From: Takakia lepidozioides
Lineage: Eukaryota; Streptophyta; Takakiopsida; Takakiales; Takakiaceae
Reading direction: 5' to 3'
Assembly (NCBI GenBank): GCA_030704615.1
Contig: CM060731.1
Location: 70,536,756 to 70,600,755, forward strand
Length of the DNA: 64,000 nt
Position 1 is the stretch's first letter. The number at the start of each line of letters is the position of its first letter. Positions 22,960 to 33,655 of this stretch are shown piece by piece. A model generated the notes under the pieces. The model saw only the letters and a list, made by a program, of their open reading frames with translations. It made no database searches and was not told the DNA's origin. The translations under genes and the position numbers were made by a program.

Positions 22960-24533
22960 TTGTGTATCTTGGCATCGGGGGGTCAGGTTGGACCTACAAC
23001 AGGGATGACTGTAGACGGATTGTCTAAGGACCCTGAGGCTAGTGATGAGTCAGGTGGTGGCAGAGATATGCATGAGGATTCGGTTGTGTTGGAATACCTC
23101 CGCACTAGAGACACGACAACTAGTGTGACTGCCAAGGAGAGGGATCAGATCCTGCAACGAGCCAAGAGGTTCAAATGGGAGGGGATACACCTGCTTCGAG
23201 TGTGGGAGGATGGTCGGGTGAGGATCGTGCCTCACCCAACACAGCGTGCACGGTTAGTGCGGCATACCCATGAGAAGTTGGGGCATTTTGGAGTGCGACG
23301 CACTCATTGTTTACTGCAGGGGCAGTATTGGTGGCGTGGTATGCACACAGAGGTGCAACAGTTCGTGGCTAGGTGCATGGTGTGTGACAGGGTGCGTGCT
23401 TTATTCAACGCCCTTACACCACAGTTGCATCCATTACCCATCATGGGATTGGGCTACAGGGGAGTCTTGACTTCGCAAGGCCTTTGCCACTGACGATGCA
23501 TCACCACAGATATGTGTTGGTGATGGTGGAGCACTTCTCCAAGTGGATTGAGTTGGTTCCATTGCCTGACAAGGCTAGTGAGGGGGTTGCGTATGCATTC
23601 CTGGATCGTGTGCTTAGCCGATTCGGTGCTCCAGCTGAAGTACTCACAGACCAAGGGAGAGAGTTCTTGGGGGAGTTTCAGGCTTTGTGTGATAAAGCCT
23701 TGAAAGACCACCGTACCACTTCTCGGGATCATCCTGAGGTCGATGGCTTGGCAGAGAGAGTGGTGCAGACGGTGAAGAGAGGTTTGCGCAAGTATGGCTT
23801 GCAAAAGGGACACCTAGGAGATTGGGATCTTCAGGTACCTTGGCTAGTCATGGGCTACAGGTTTAGCAAGCAAGCGTCGCTTGCCTCCTTCTCACCATAC
23901 TTTCTTCTCTTTGGCCGAGAGCCAGATTTGCCTACGTCTATTCGCAGGGAGGCTGCAGTAGTCCTCAACCTTGATGATCCGGATGTGTGGACACAAGCAT
24001 GTGCCCAGCGGGCAGAGTTGTTCAAGAGAGTCATGCCTATGGCTTTTGAGAATCTTGCTATTGCCCAACATCGAGACACATTGAGGTATGTCACTATACG
24101 TGGAGGGGGATATCGGCCAGGTGTTTGGCGTTTCCACCCTGGGGACTATGTGTATCTGCAGCAGACAGCGCCTACGACCTTGGATGTCACAGCAGGACGT
24201 GTGATTCTAAGGGTCAGGGAGGTGTTGCCTTCAGGAGTGTTAATTTTGGAGGGTCGAGATAGCATGGTATGGAAGGACCATGTGCGTAATTGTGCGTCAT
24301 GTCACCTTCCACATGTGGATGGGAGGATAGATCCCAACCTTGCAGTGGTACCTACAGGATTGCGTTGCATGCTATGTGGGCATGCTCGTGGTGCCGCCAC
24401 TATGCTGGTGTGTGATCGATGCTCAAGAGGTTGGCACATGGGAGGTAGCTCACAAGACATGGGAGGCCAAGTTCATAGGTGTCAATACCCAAGATCTCAA
24501 GCTCAAATTCAAAGGTTGCAAGACGGCGACTAA
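22960..24533 (+). pseudogene. Integrase with C-terminal PHD finger
   Basis: The zinc-binding HHCC domain is HEKLGHFGVRRTHCLL with CMVCDRV (23260-23400). The catalytic core has VMVEHFSKWIELVPLPDKAS, LTDQGREFLGEF and the GLAERVVQTVKRGL region (D, E; the first acid falls in the VEHFSK block, and a frame break lies near 23490). After a linker with YVYLQQTAPTTLDV comes CMLCGHARGAATMLVCDRCS followed by RGWHMG, a PHD-type C4HC3 start (about 24367-24450). Integrase PHD or chromodomains read histone tails and steer integration; here the PHD replaces the chromodomain seen in chromoviruses. The PHD is cut short after its histidine, so its last cysteine pair is uncertain. Confidence 0.88.
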
Positions 24534-24683
24534 CGATGGGGCAACTCTTGTACCCGGCCTCTTGATCTATCGAGTTTGAGTGTAGTAGGGACAGTGGTGG
24601 AGGACTTAGTGAGGCTATGGCCACTATCACATCTTGTGGCTACCTAGACTTAGAGGGACCTAAGCGCCAGCTAGGGAGGCGAT

Positions 24684-25292
24684 TGTGATGGACTAGTGGC
24701 TGCACTAGTGGTTGTCTAATGGCAGCCTAGTGGTGGACTAGTGGCTGCACTAGTGGTGGCTAGTGGCAGCCTAGTGGTTGGACTAGTGGCTGCACTAGTG
24801 GTGGCTAGTGACAGCCTAGTGGTTGGACTAGTGGCAGCACTAGTGATGACTAGTGGTTGTCTAGTGACAGCCTAGTGGTGTACTAGTGGTAGACTAGTGA
24901 TAGACTAATGTTTGGTGTGCACATGTGTTGTGTGGTTTTGGACAGCGATGTAGTTGTGTAGCGATGTGTATGCGCACGATAGTTGTCAAGTTATTTTACC
25001 ACTAGTGTGAAGTTAGCTAGGAAAAAGCTAGCTTTTATATATTGACATTTGGGATTGACCCAAGTGTCAATCCAGGGGCCAATACATGTTTGGGCACCTG
25101 GCGTTGTTATCTTCACGGCAGATCGCGGTGGGCTCATCTTTCTCAAGTTGAGCCTCACCGCGTCTAGCTATGGCGTCGTAGTGTGGATTCCCCATGGCGT
25201 GGGGTGCACTTGGCTTGACTTAATATATGAGTGATGTTTTCATGTGCGAGTTTGAGAGAGCTTGTATGCTTGTATCATTCCTTTCCTTATCA
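24684..25292 (+). repeat. LTR of the DNMT-bearing Ty3 element
   Basis: It begins TGTGATGGACTAG after a purine-rich stretch (AGGGAGGCGAT), which can serve as polypurine tract, and ends TTATCA, giving TG...CA ends. Its 3' half is the same as 8873-9188. Its 5' third is made of the CTAGTGG minisatellite. Directly after it, at 25294, the LTR start sequence appears again, so a second, truncated LTR follows in tandem. Confidence 0.7.
24690..24915. repeat. CTAGTGG minisatellite, block 1 (in LTR)
   Basis: ACTAGTGG and CTAGTGG recur in an irregular higher-order pattern (TGGACTAGTGGCTGCACTAG followed by TGGT) with variants of roughly 30-45 bases. CTAG/ACTAGT motifs are extremely dense. Confidence 0.9.
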
Positions 25293-25293
25293 T

Positions 25294-25492
25294 TGTGATG
25301 GACTAGTGGCAGTCTAGTGATGGACTAGTGGCTGCACTAGTGGTTGTCCAGTGGCAGCCTAGTGGTGGACTAGTGGCTGCACTAGTGGTTGTCCAGTGGC
25401 AGCCTAGTGGTGGACTAGTGGCTGCACTAGTGGTGGCTAGTGGCAGCCTAGTGATGGACTAGTAGCTGCACTAGTGGTTCTTAGGATAATGA
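25294..25492. repeat. CTAGTGG minisatellite, block 2 (truncated second LTR)
   Basis: The same TGTGATGGACTAGTGG start and repeat as block 1, ending at about 25492 where unrelated sequence begins. Confidence 0.85.
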
Positions 25493-25499
25493 TTGGATA

Positions 25500-25790
25500 A
25501 ATGTATGAAGCCTCGATAGGAGATACATAGGAGATTGCACTTGGACTTAGATGACATTGGATACTTGGGCCAACGGCACATGCTACCCTAGATATCGAAT
25601 TATAGAAATATGAACAATTTTGGTTGCTGGAAATTCAACTAAATTACATTGGAGGTCGCACTTGGGCCTCTTATATACATGGGAGACTTGGATACATATT
25701 AGGAAATTGTACTTGGTTTTTCGATTTCAATTCTTCACACTTGGGCCACTGGCACAGGCCCAATGGCACAGGCTACCCTAGTATATATGT
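25500..25790. repeat. CACTTGGGCC-type repeat, + oriented block
   Basis: Several diverged copies of a unit with GATTGCACTTGGACTTAG, GGGCCAACGGCACA and GGCTACCCTAG. The same unit is inverted at 26820-26960 and a looser form occurs at 27305-27410. The blocks may be ends of a fold-back element that encloses SINEs and a LINE scrap. Confidence 0.6.
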
Positions 25791-25798
25791 ATATGACA

Positions 25799-25965
25799 CC
25801 AAGTTGTAGCGCAGTGGTAATGGGCACAATATACCACCTCGAAAGTGGTTGTGGGTTCAATCCACCGATTGATGTCACAAAAGGTGTCCACCTTCCAGCT
25901 GGAAGGCAGTAGTCCTTCAGGGTCAAGAAACACCATAATTTACACTTCCTTTGGGAGGCATCATA
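25799..25965 (+). mobile_element. tRNA-derived SINE, family 2, copy 2
   Basis: The head has A-box TAGCGCAGTGG and B-box GGGTTCAATCCACC, followed by the family body to CACTTCCTTTGGGAGGC. It is directly followed by a (GT)n/(GC)n tract that may be its tail. Confidence 0.8.
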
Positions 25966-25968
25966 TGT

Positions 25969-26003
25969 ATATGTGTGTGTGTGTGTGCGTGCGCGCGCGC
26001 GCA
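25969..26003. repeat. GT/GC microsatellite
   Basis: TATGTGTGTGTGTG runs into GTGCGCGCGCGC; simple repeat next to the SINE end. Confidence 0.9.
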
Positions 26004-26198
26004 AACGCAAATGTCACATCCCTAAAACAATCTCTTTATATTATTATTATTATTATTTTCGGGTGCTCTTAAAATCCAAATATATCATAGCTGAAAATCA
26101 ACTTGTACTGATAACTGGATCGGTAGTCTTACAGACAACTGGGACACTTTTTTGGGACCCTTCTATTGATAACCGACTTAATTATCATATATATATAT

Positions 26199-26328
26199 AT
26201 GACGCCTCCCGAATGAAGCGTAAATTATGGTGTTTCTTGACCCCGAAGGGCTATTGTCTTCCAGCATAAAGGGGGTCACCTTTGTTACACCAATCAGTGG
26301 ATTGAACCCACAACCACTTCCAAGGTGA
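26199..26328 (-). mobile_element. tRNA-derived SINE, family 2, copy 3 (partial)
   Basis: Reverse-strand copy of the family-2 body and B-box region. It stops before the A-box, where it adjoins the LINE remnant at 26330. Confidence 0.75.
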
Positions 26329-26329
26329 C

Positions 26330-26625
26330 TCCCAAACTGGAGAAGAGCAGAATATATTATCCTCTTTAATATTCAAAAGCATAAGAGAAGGAGAGAAGCA
26401 CAAATCAGCATACCAGATGGAGTAAAGGGCAAGCGCCTTATCCCAAACTGCCATCGCAAAAGGGCAAAGCACCAAACAGTGTTCCAAATTTTCAAGCGCG
26501 TGAAAATTGCAGGAAATACATTCACCCGGGGAGTCCGAGAACTGAGCTACAACACGAAGTATCCTATTAGGAACCCTCCAAAGAAAGGCAGATACCTTTG
26601 TGGCTCTATGCTTTTTCAAATGTCA
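26330..26625 (-). pseudogene. LINE remnant: zinc-binding domain behind RT (zf-RVT)
   Basis: The - frame reads KVSAFLWRVPNRIL, then CISCNFHALENLEHCLVLCP with FAMAVWDKAL. This is the typical CX2C...HC...C zinc-binding segment found downstream of the RT in plant LINE ORF2. Only this piece survives, truncated at the SINE boundary. Confidence 0.8.
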
Positions 26626-26701
26626 ACCCAAACAGATTTCCAAGAAACGGGGTGACCATGGAGGTGATTCCATTTTTTCTTTTCTTTTTCAGTTTTAATT
26701 T

Positions 26702-26702
<1 letters not shown>

Positions 26703-26741
<39 letters not shown>
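26703..26741. repeat. (AT)n microsatellite
   Basis: Nearly pure TA dinucleotide run of about 38 bases. Confidence 0.95.
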
Positions 26742-26744
<3 letters not shown>

Positions 26745-26819
26745 GAAAGATAATCAGAATAATATAAGATCTTAACGCACAAGTGCAACCTCTACATATA
26801 GGCAGTTACGGCTACAACT

Positions 26820-26960
26820 TGGAAAACTAGGGTAGCCTGTGCCGTTGGGCCCAATCTCCTATGTATCCATGTGCATCTCCCTTGTAGAGGCCCAAATGCA
26901 ACCTCAAGTGTCCAATGTCACCTAAGTCCAAGTGCAATTCCAAAGCCCACTTTGCTATTT
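26820..26960. repeat. CACTTGGGCC-type repeat, inverted block
   Basis: CTAGGGTAGCCTGTGCCGTT with GGGCCC, and AAGTGTCCAATGTCACCTAA with GTCCAAGTGCAAT, are the reverse complement of units at 25530-25790. Confidence 0.6.
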
Positions 26961-27013
26961 TTCATGAATTTCCAGCGACCAAAAGTACTGAAATTCCACA
27001 TCTCCCACATTGC

Positions 27014-27235
27014 AAGTCCAAAGCACATCGGCTGGTAGCTCAGTTGGTAAGTGCATGGTGTGTCGCCCTGGTGATTCGGTGTTCAAACCCGCTGCCCTGT
27101 CCGTGTGTGGGATTGTTCGCGACGGTATGTCTGGGCGTTGATCGTCATGTAGACCTCAGGGCCCATAAATGAAAGGGGGTTAATTTATCCCCCTCCTCAA
27201 GAGCCTGAATTGTGGGCTGTCGCTCCCAGGTTCCC
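27014..27235 (+). mobile_element. tRNA-derived SINE, family 1, copy 2
   Basis: The head is a tRNA-like sequence with perfect A-box TAGCTCAGTTGG and B-box-like GTGTTCAAACCC, followed by the same body as 18229-18478 and an AT-rich tail. The region does not fold as a full tRNA (no acceptor pairing), so I call it a SINE, probably transcribed by RNA polymerase III. Confidence 0.82.
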
Positions 27236-27849
27236 TTGATTTTAATTATTTAAATTTAAAAAACTAAAAATTATTTAAAAACAATTAACCAAAAAAAGAA
27301 TTGAAATCTAAGTCCAAGTGCAATCCCCTATGTATTCAAGTAGCGTCTCATATGTCAAGGCCCATGTGTGAAGAATTGAAATCTAAGCCAAGTGCAATTT
27401 CTTATGGGAGAATGCTTGCGCGTGAGCCTGTGAGCCTGGCTAGGCTCACGCCACGTCAGCAAGCATCCACGTGTTCAGGCCCTAATTCCGTGCTTACCCC
27501 CCCCCCCCCCCCCCCCTATTACCGCGGATCAGCTGTCGCCTATGTCCTAATTTTTTATCCCTCTTCATGGCCCCCACATGAATATTCTTTGTGGCCGAGA
27601 ACAATGGCAGGTTTGCGGATGAATTATGATTGAGGTCATGACTTTGGAATGAGGAGATCGTCCACTAGAGAACTGAATATTAAAAGCAAACATTTTTTTT
27701 GGGCAAAGCAGTACATTCATTCCAACACACAAACATTTTTCAATTCCGCAATCCGAAGACCTATCCTAGGCAATCCCTAACTGTACTTATGGGAACGCGC
27801 AAAGAACTTGAAAAACAGTTTGGAGATGGAAGCAAAACCAAAACACAAT
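27236..27849. other. Spacer with poly-C tract and short repeats
   Basis: Contains a 21-base C run (about 27497-27517), further loose copies of the CACTTGG unit at 27305-27410, and a small inverted repeat GTGAGCCT...AGGCTCAC at about 27423-27447. No gene is recognised. The end of the neighbouring methyltransferase-MULE region should lie here, but I could not find a terminal inverted repeat. Confidence 0.4.
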
Positions 27850-30113
27850 TTATTGAGCCTCGGTACTTGAACCTAAAGAAATATTGGAGGTTTCAGATGA
27901 ACCACTTCCATAGTTTACAGCAATATCATCTATGAATACAGCAGCACATCCATGACGTTTTTTTTTTCCACAACCTTCATGGAGATGCGAATACAGTGTT
28001 TGTTCGAATAACACCCGTGCGCAAGCTTCCGCGTAAACCGGCAAGCGGTTGGATCTAGGGGGGCTCGGGGACATGTAGTATCCTTGGAAACCGAAAGGTG
28101 TCTGCTGATTCGATGACTGGTGCTGAACTCTGCAAAGCAAGAAGAGGAATGGTGGTAGATGTTAACATCCAGATATAGACAACGGAAGCCACTATCTCTC
28201 GAATGGGAACGACACAAGGAAATGCAACATATTTTGAACGACTACACAAGAACTTACTCACACTCAAAATCGGAGTCCACGTCCAGATCCTCGTCAGGCG
28301 CTTCGGGCTCCTCCAGAAGTCCCTCTGTGGATGGGGCAGAAGTAGTGCCCGACTCAAGCTGACGAAGCTCGCTTGAGAAGAGCTCCGTATCAGCTTCCAT
28401 GCCGAAGAAGTGCCTTCCGGCGCTCTTGCAAGCATGAAAACATGCTCCTGCAAATCCAAGAAGAACGAGAAATAAAAACAGGGTTTCCCTAAGGTCACTG
28501 CCCATATGTCAAACACAATGTGAAGGGCCCCACCTGTGCCCATAGACAAGTCAACCACTCGTCCACCATGACGGCTGCATGTCTCCACCAAAGTCTGCAT
28601 GAAAGCTGGAGATTTCTCCCGTGCACCTCTCCAAGGGACACCAATCGACCTTTTCATAGTCCGACCCGAGTCGACGTAATTGAAGATAACATCATCCTCC
28701 ATAGGCTCACGGGTGGGGTCAATGTGAGCTGCAAGGTCCCTCAACTGAAACTCAGCAACACCAGCAGGAAGAGTGTCATTCCGCCTCACCAGGCACAAAG
28801 CTTCGAACACCCGTGTCTGTCAATAATCACGAAGAGAGAATGTGACAGAAGACATAACCCACCATTTTGATTTACCGAAAAACCACGAAACATCAATTGA
28901 AAGGAACCAACTCACTTTCTGCCCCGGGAACTCGCCCTTTGTAAGAGGCAGAGTATTGATGCATGTCCAAGTTTTGATGACACGAAACCCGGAAGCTTTC
29001 ATGTAGCTGAAAAGAGTTCTTCGAGCCGACATGTCCTTTGACTGCATGAGAAGAAGAGCCCCCGAGTCCGAAAGGAACTTGTTGCTGAACGAGAAAGCCC
29101 ACTGCCAGTAACGAGAATCCGATTTGTTCCAAGTCGGGGTCGAATTGGAAGGAAACACATCAGGGACAGGAAAACCGTCAGGAATGTCCAGCACCACAAG
29201 GTCAGTTGCGTATGCCTGCTGAACTCCATTCACCCATTCCGGACTTTTTGTGACCTACAGCCAAAAACATGAGACAGTGTAAGAAGCCCAATCCAAATCT
29301 AACAGGAGATCAATCCCCTGGACAAGCCACAACAAGCTGCCAAAACACAATTATTCATACAACAGTTTAGACATAAGTGTTCACCTGAGTGAGGAACGAA
29401 ACAAGCATGTCCCATGATTTCGAGGGCACCCCTTTGAATGTGGACTTCCTGGACTCCATCATTGCAAGAAAACTTTCATTCAGCACCTTACGATTGAACT
29501 GGCCCAAAACCCTGGAGGGATGTTCTCTCGCCTCGAAAACTTGCTCCCTCGACTTTGATGTTCTCCTATCCCTCCTTGCGGGAGAAGGCTGTCTTTCAGG
29601 AACCTCTGACGGTCCCTGTCCTTGCGGAGCTGCACTTTTCCCCTTCCCCTTCGGATCCCCGACAATCTTCCCCTTTCGTTTTGGAGTAGCAGTTTTCTCG
29701 GGCTCTTTTGCAGCCAGAGCCGAAATGATTTTGTCCTGGATGTCTTTGTCAGCCAATGGGGCAATCGCTGCGGCATTGTCGTTCAGGTTTCTCAAAACAA
29801 CTTCATCGAATGGAGTGTCCTGTTTTGGCAGGTCGAGGTACCACCCACAGTCTCGGAAGTGCACCCTGCTCCAGTCTTTGGCAATACCAGCCGTGTACAT
29901 TGTCTTGTCATTGGAGGGGTCAGCCCATGAATAGATGAAGTCTGGGTCATCGCTAAGGTACTTTCCCGGTATGAGGATATGATACATATACCTGAATCAC
30001 ACACAAAAAACCCAGACAGTCATTCGATCAGAAAACGAAAAAGAACACACATCCGGAAAAAGATATTGAAATGCAGGAAGGCAACACTGAGAATTCTACT
30101 TTTGAAATCCCGA

Positions 30114-30740
30114 ATCAACCTTGCGTTGACGCAATGTTCATTCGAGCAGAAATGGGGAACACCAAATGATAATGTTGTATTGATAGAGACAACGACTAAG
30201 AAGCGCAATTCAACATTGCTTCAACGCAAGGTTGTTTTCATTCAGAGAGGAAATGGAAAACACTGCCTGAAAACTACCATCTGACTATGTACTGGTGCGG
30301 ATATTCAACATTGCGTTGGCGCAATGTTGAAATCCTCTGTTGAAACACATGTCAATGCTATCTGATAATCATAAGTTTCCTACAATTGTATTGAAATCGG
30401 GGGATGGCTGCGGGAAATTTCCAGCAATCCATACCGCCAAACAACCTTGCGTCAACGCAAGTCTGTTTGTTGGTACAGTGAAAGTTGTAAATAACATTTC
30501 AAACCGACTCCAAACACTCTTATGTTCATCTTGGCAGCATTGGAACTGGATTTGAACTACCCAAAACCACAGGAAAAGCTACATAGCCTGCCAACTTCAT
30601 CAACCTTGCGTTGACGCAAGGCTGATTTTCCTGTCAGTTTATCCCCTTTCACATTCAGAAAAACGGCATTATGGGATACCCAGGTATAGGTAAGTGAAAC
30701 CAGGACAATGGGAAACAACCTTGCGTTAACGCAATGTTGC
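30114..30740. repeat. Six 24-bp hairpins in one intron
   Basis: CAACCTTGCGT-TG-ACGCAAGGTTG and variants lie at about 30115, 30211, 30305, 30442, 30599 and 30716, roughly one per 100-150 bases. The variants (CAACATTGCGT, GGCGCAATGTTG) keep the stem. All lie within the intron 30870-29992. Confidence 0.9.
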
Positions 30741-32620
30741 TCGACTGCACATGCAGAGCCCTCAGAGATCTCGCAAAGCACTGCAAATTCGCAATTCTTT
30801 ATGGAAAGAACGACACAAGATTGCAGAAACATGCCCTTCAAGCACCAATTTTGATTCAAGGAGGTCACACCTGTACAACACTCGCTTCATTGCTTGCTCG
30901 CTGTTGTACTGGTTTTTGAATTCGTAAGACCTGGAGATTCCTTTCTCTTTCTCAAACTCCCTGAAGAAGCAGTTGTTCCAGACAGCGAGCTTCCATCTCC
31001 TGATATAGGCCTCCAGTGTGATCCGGGGGCAAGCCATCTGGATTTTGTAGTCTGCCATCGACTCAGCAAGTGCAGCCACTGCACGTTTTTCTAACTGCAA
31101 CAAGAAAGCTCATAAGAATTTGGGAGAGGTTACGGAGCAACACAAATGTCTGAAAATGGTTTGGTTCAAACCTTACCTAGCTCCAGAATGTGGCTTTGTG
31201 TAGCCACTGGTCGAATGTGTGGTCGCTAACAACTCTTATTGCTTGTGTCTTCGGGTCCCTCTCTGGAGTTGGGAACATGTTCGTGTCTCTCACAAGAGGA
31301 TCCGAATTCCATATCTCCAACCACCTGATTTTGGTTGCATTGTCCACCATTGAAATGGAAAGGCGATGTAGTTTCTCTTGAGTCATTTCTGGCTTGGAGC
31401 CATACTTGTCATAGTGTGCTTTCACCTGCTCCAGAAATTCCGTGCCAAGACCTGGGTCTGCTATCCGGATCTGTTTGTCGAATGCACTCATGAGGTTCTT
31501 CCTTTGATTTTTCATCTCGAACTTCATCATGTCCTCAAGCCCAGTTGCAGACCGCTGCTCTTCTGTGTGGGAATCATAGTACTCTGCTTTCGCCTTCAAT
31601 CCAGTTTCTGCTATTTCTTGCTGCATACATAACAGGTAAAAAGAATCAAACACTGGAATTTCTTCACAAAATTTGCAGTAACAACAGGCAAACAGGTGTC
31701 AAAAAGCTTACAGTGTACATGTACTCAAGAAAAGCCTCCCTTGTCAAGCTGTACCATGTGCTTGTCTTCTTCTCAGCACACCTCTTCATCTGCTGAGGAC
31801 TGAGCACGTTCGTGAATGACTCCAGTGGCATCAGCCCTACCTTCTGGATGCGGAATAGAGTGTGGCACAGATTGGTCGTCACATGAGATGTTTCATTGGA
31901 CCTGGAAAAACCTTCAACTCATAAGATGATTTCAAATTGTCGAAACAAGGAACAGACACAAAGTTGGAAACTTACTTGTTTATGTCGTGCATGGCTGTCA
32001 AGAGCTGCGTGACACGTCCTTTGTGATCGAGAACCATGGAAACCACGCTCCAGTGCCATTCGATGTCGTCCGAGTGCAAGCTTGAAATGTAATCCATCCA
32101 GGCAAGCAGTCTGTGGTTCCCATCCCAGACAAAAAACATCTTTCCCATGAATGCTTTTGTGGAGGCCTTTTTGGACAGCTTAAACTCGAACTCCCTGTTT
32201 ACATCCCGCCAGCATGCATCCCAACCTTGCTCAATGTCCTCTGTTACAAGACACTCCTCTCCTTTCGTGTTCATAGTGGATACGTAGAACACTGCTGATC
32301 CCTTGACATAGCCGTGAACAAAGTCGTTCTTCAACTTCGTTATATCATTCCTCAATGCCGTCGAACAGCGGGCATGGAGATCATCCTGCACAGCGGAATG
32401 ACCAGGTTTCCGCCGGGAACCTCCATCGACAGAATCACCTTCGACGAGTTCACTTTTTGCCCACCAATTATCTCCTCGGCCTTGTCTTCATAGTTTCCCT
32501 CCAATGAGTCTTCCTCACCTTCACCTTCTGACGCGGCCAAATCTTCCCCCTCGGATTTCCTTTTTCTTTTCCTCTGCACAGAATGAATTATCTGTGAGTG
32601 ACAGATTGAGCACCCATGGA

Positions 32621-33143
32621 TCAACATTGCTTTGACGCAAGGTTGATTGATGGGGATGTAGTTTAGACTGAAAGGCATACAGGAAAGACTTTTGAAGCAA
32701 AAAAATGCTTTGCGTTGACGCAGGGTTCTTTTGGGAGCTTCAACTAATCAACTTTCCCTACCTTACAGTTCAGGGTATGAGAGATCGGACGCTCCATTGA
32801 ACAAAAAAATCATCAAAACCAGCCTTGCGTCAACGCAATGTTGATTCTTGTGCGGCATCTGTTCGTTTCACTAGAAGTTCTAACATACACCATGGAGGTT
32901 GGCATCAACCTTGCGTTGACGCAAGGTTGATTGCGAGCTCTCGGATCGGTGTTGAACAAACACAAAAGCTACAGGAAAAGGAGATTGCTGTCTCTTCTTC
33001 TTCTTCGAACTTGATGATGCGTCGCAAGCATCCATGTCTGTCTAGCTTGATTGTAGTGCAACATCTGCACTGTTTTGATGCCCAATATATACACTTAGGA
33101 GGTCGACTTCAACCTTGCGTTGACGCAAGGTTGATGTCGACCT
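32621..33143. repeat. Five more copies of the hairpin in the next 5' intron
   Basis: Copies start at about 32621, 32708, 32821, 32905 and 33100. The last is the longest: AGGTCGAC plus the core plus GTCGACCT gives a 44-base near-perfect palindrome. All lie within the intron 33200-32574. Confidence 0.9.
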
Positions 33144-33655
33144 CAATGCTTAGCAAGAACCAGACAGAATCAGAGAGAGAGAAAGAGAGTTCATAGCCAC
33201 CTCTGGTTTCTTCTTTGCACTTGATGATGCTCCTGACGCATTCAATCTTTCCATTTGGTCTGGAGGTAGCATGCTTCCAAGGAGGTCCCAATGGTGCGAA
33301 ACAAGGGCAGACGGCATCGTTTCCGCGTCCGTTTGTTCTCCCTGCTCTTTGAAGACCTGTTTCTCTACTCGCAGTGCTTTCTCCCGAGCCCAGCTCACTT
33401 CCTCGTCCTCCCCCCCTTCTATTGGAGGTTGCTCATCGGTCGCCTCCGGGATCACTTCAAGACCTTCCTCTCCACACTGCGGTTGCAGAATCTTGTTTTG
33501 CCCTTCGTCTTCCTCTACGCCGGATGTTTCTTCTCCCATTCTAAGTTCCCGTCTCGCCTTCCTCATCCTCTCCTTAGCGCGTGCCCTTTGCTTGTTTGAT
33601 GTGAAATAAAGTGTTCTTCGACGCTTGCTTCTCCCTCGGAATGGGGTCACCGTCT

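Larger units (their letters stand above)
14252..25292 (+). mobile_element. Ty3/gypsy element with DNA methyltransferase and PHD finger, 5'-truncated
   Basis: Order on the + strand: protease, C5-cytosine methyltransferase, reverse transcriptase, RNase H (split by the CACTA element at 17755-22629), zinc-binding integrase with C-terminal PHD finger, LTR (24684-25292). The 5' end is cut at 14252, where the inverted left copy begins, so it lacks gag and a joined 5' LTR. Several stops and frameshifts make it inactive. Removing the CACTA insertion restores the RNase H reading across the joint (AESKYSSYEGECLA). Confidence 0.92.
27850..33655 (-). pseudogene. ParB-motif plus beta-class DNA-methyltransferase-like gene, 11 exons, one stop
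   Basis: Exons joining in frame: 33655-33201, 32573-32439, 32385-31976, 31901-31712, 31620-31177, 31094-30871, 29991-29385, 29254-28916, 28816-28534, 28447-28258, 28129-27850; about 1183 aa, stop at 27852-27850. An earlier first exon is likely, since 33655 follows a good acceptor. Residue ~283 lies in FVWDGNHRLLAW, like the ParB/sulfiredoxin DGxHR motif. Residues ~820-1060 show a permuted methyltransferase: DLVVLDIPDGFP (motif IV place), FLSDSGALLLMQSKD, REKSPAFMQTLVE (X-like), VVDLSMGTGACFHACKSAGR (I) and FFGMEADTELF (II). Motif IV lacks the usual DPPY, so activity and substrate are open. A basic, Pro-rich linker precedes the domain. The last codon of exon 5 is TAG directly before GTAAG, where CAG would be normal. 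Neighbour: a divergent MULE transposase. Confidence 0.75.

Noticed and set aside
25799-25865. tRNA gene
   Set aside because: Same reasoning: B-box and A-box without a full cloverleaf; shared body with two other copies.
27020-27095. tRNA gene
   Set aside because: A- and B-boxes are present, but the acceptor and anticodon stems do not pair and the body continues as in 18229-18478, so it is the head of a SINE.
32386-32438. Frameshift in the ParB-methyltransferase gene
   Set aside because: A 53-nt intron (AAG|GTGATT ... GTGCAG|GAT) explains the change of frame and fits its neighbours; it is short, so a real frameshift is not excluded.
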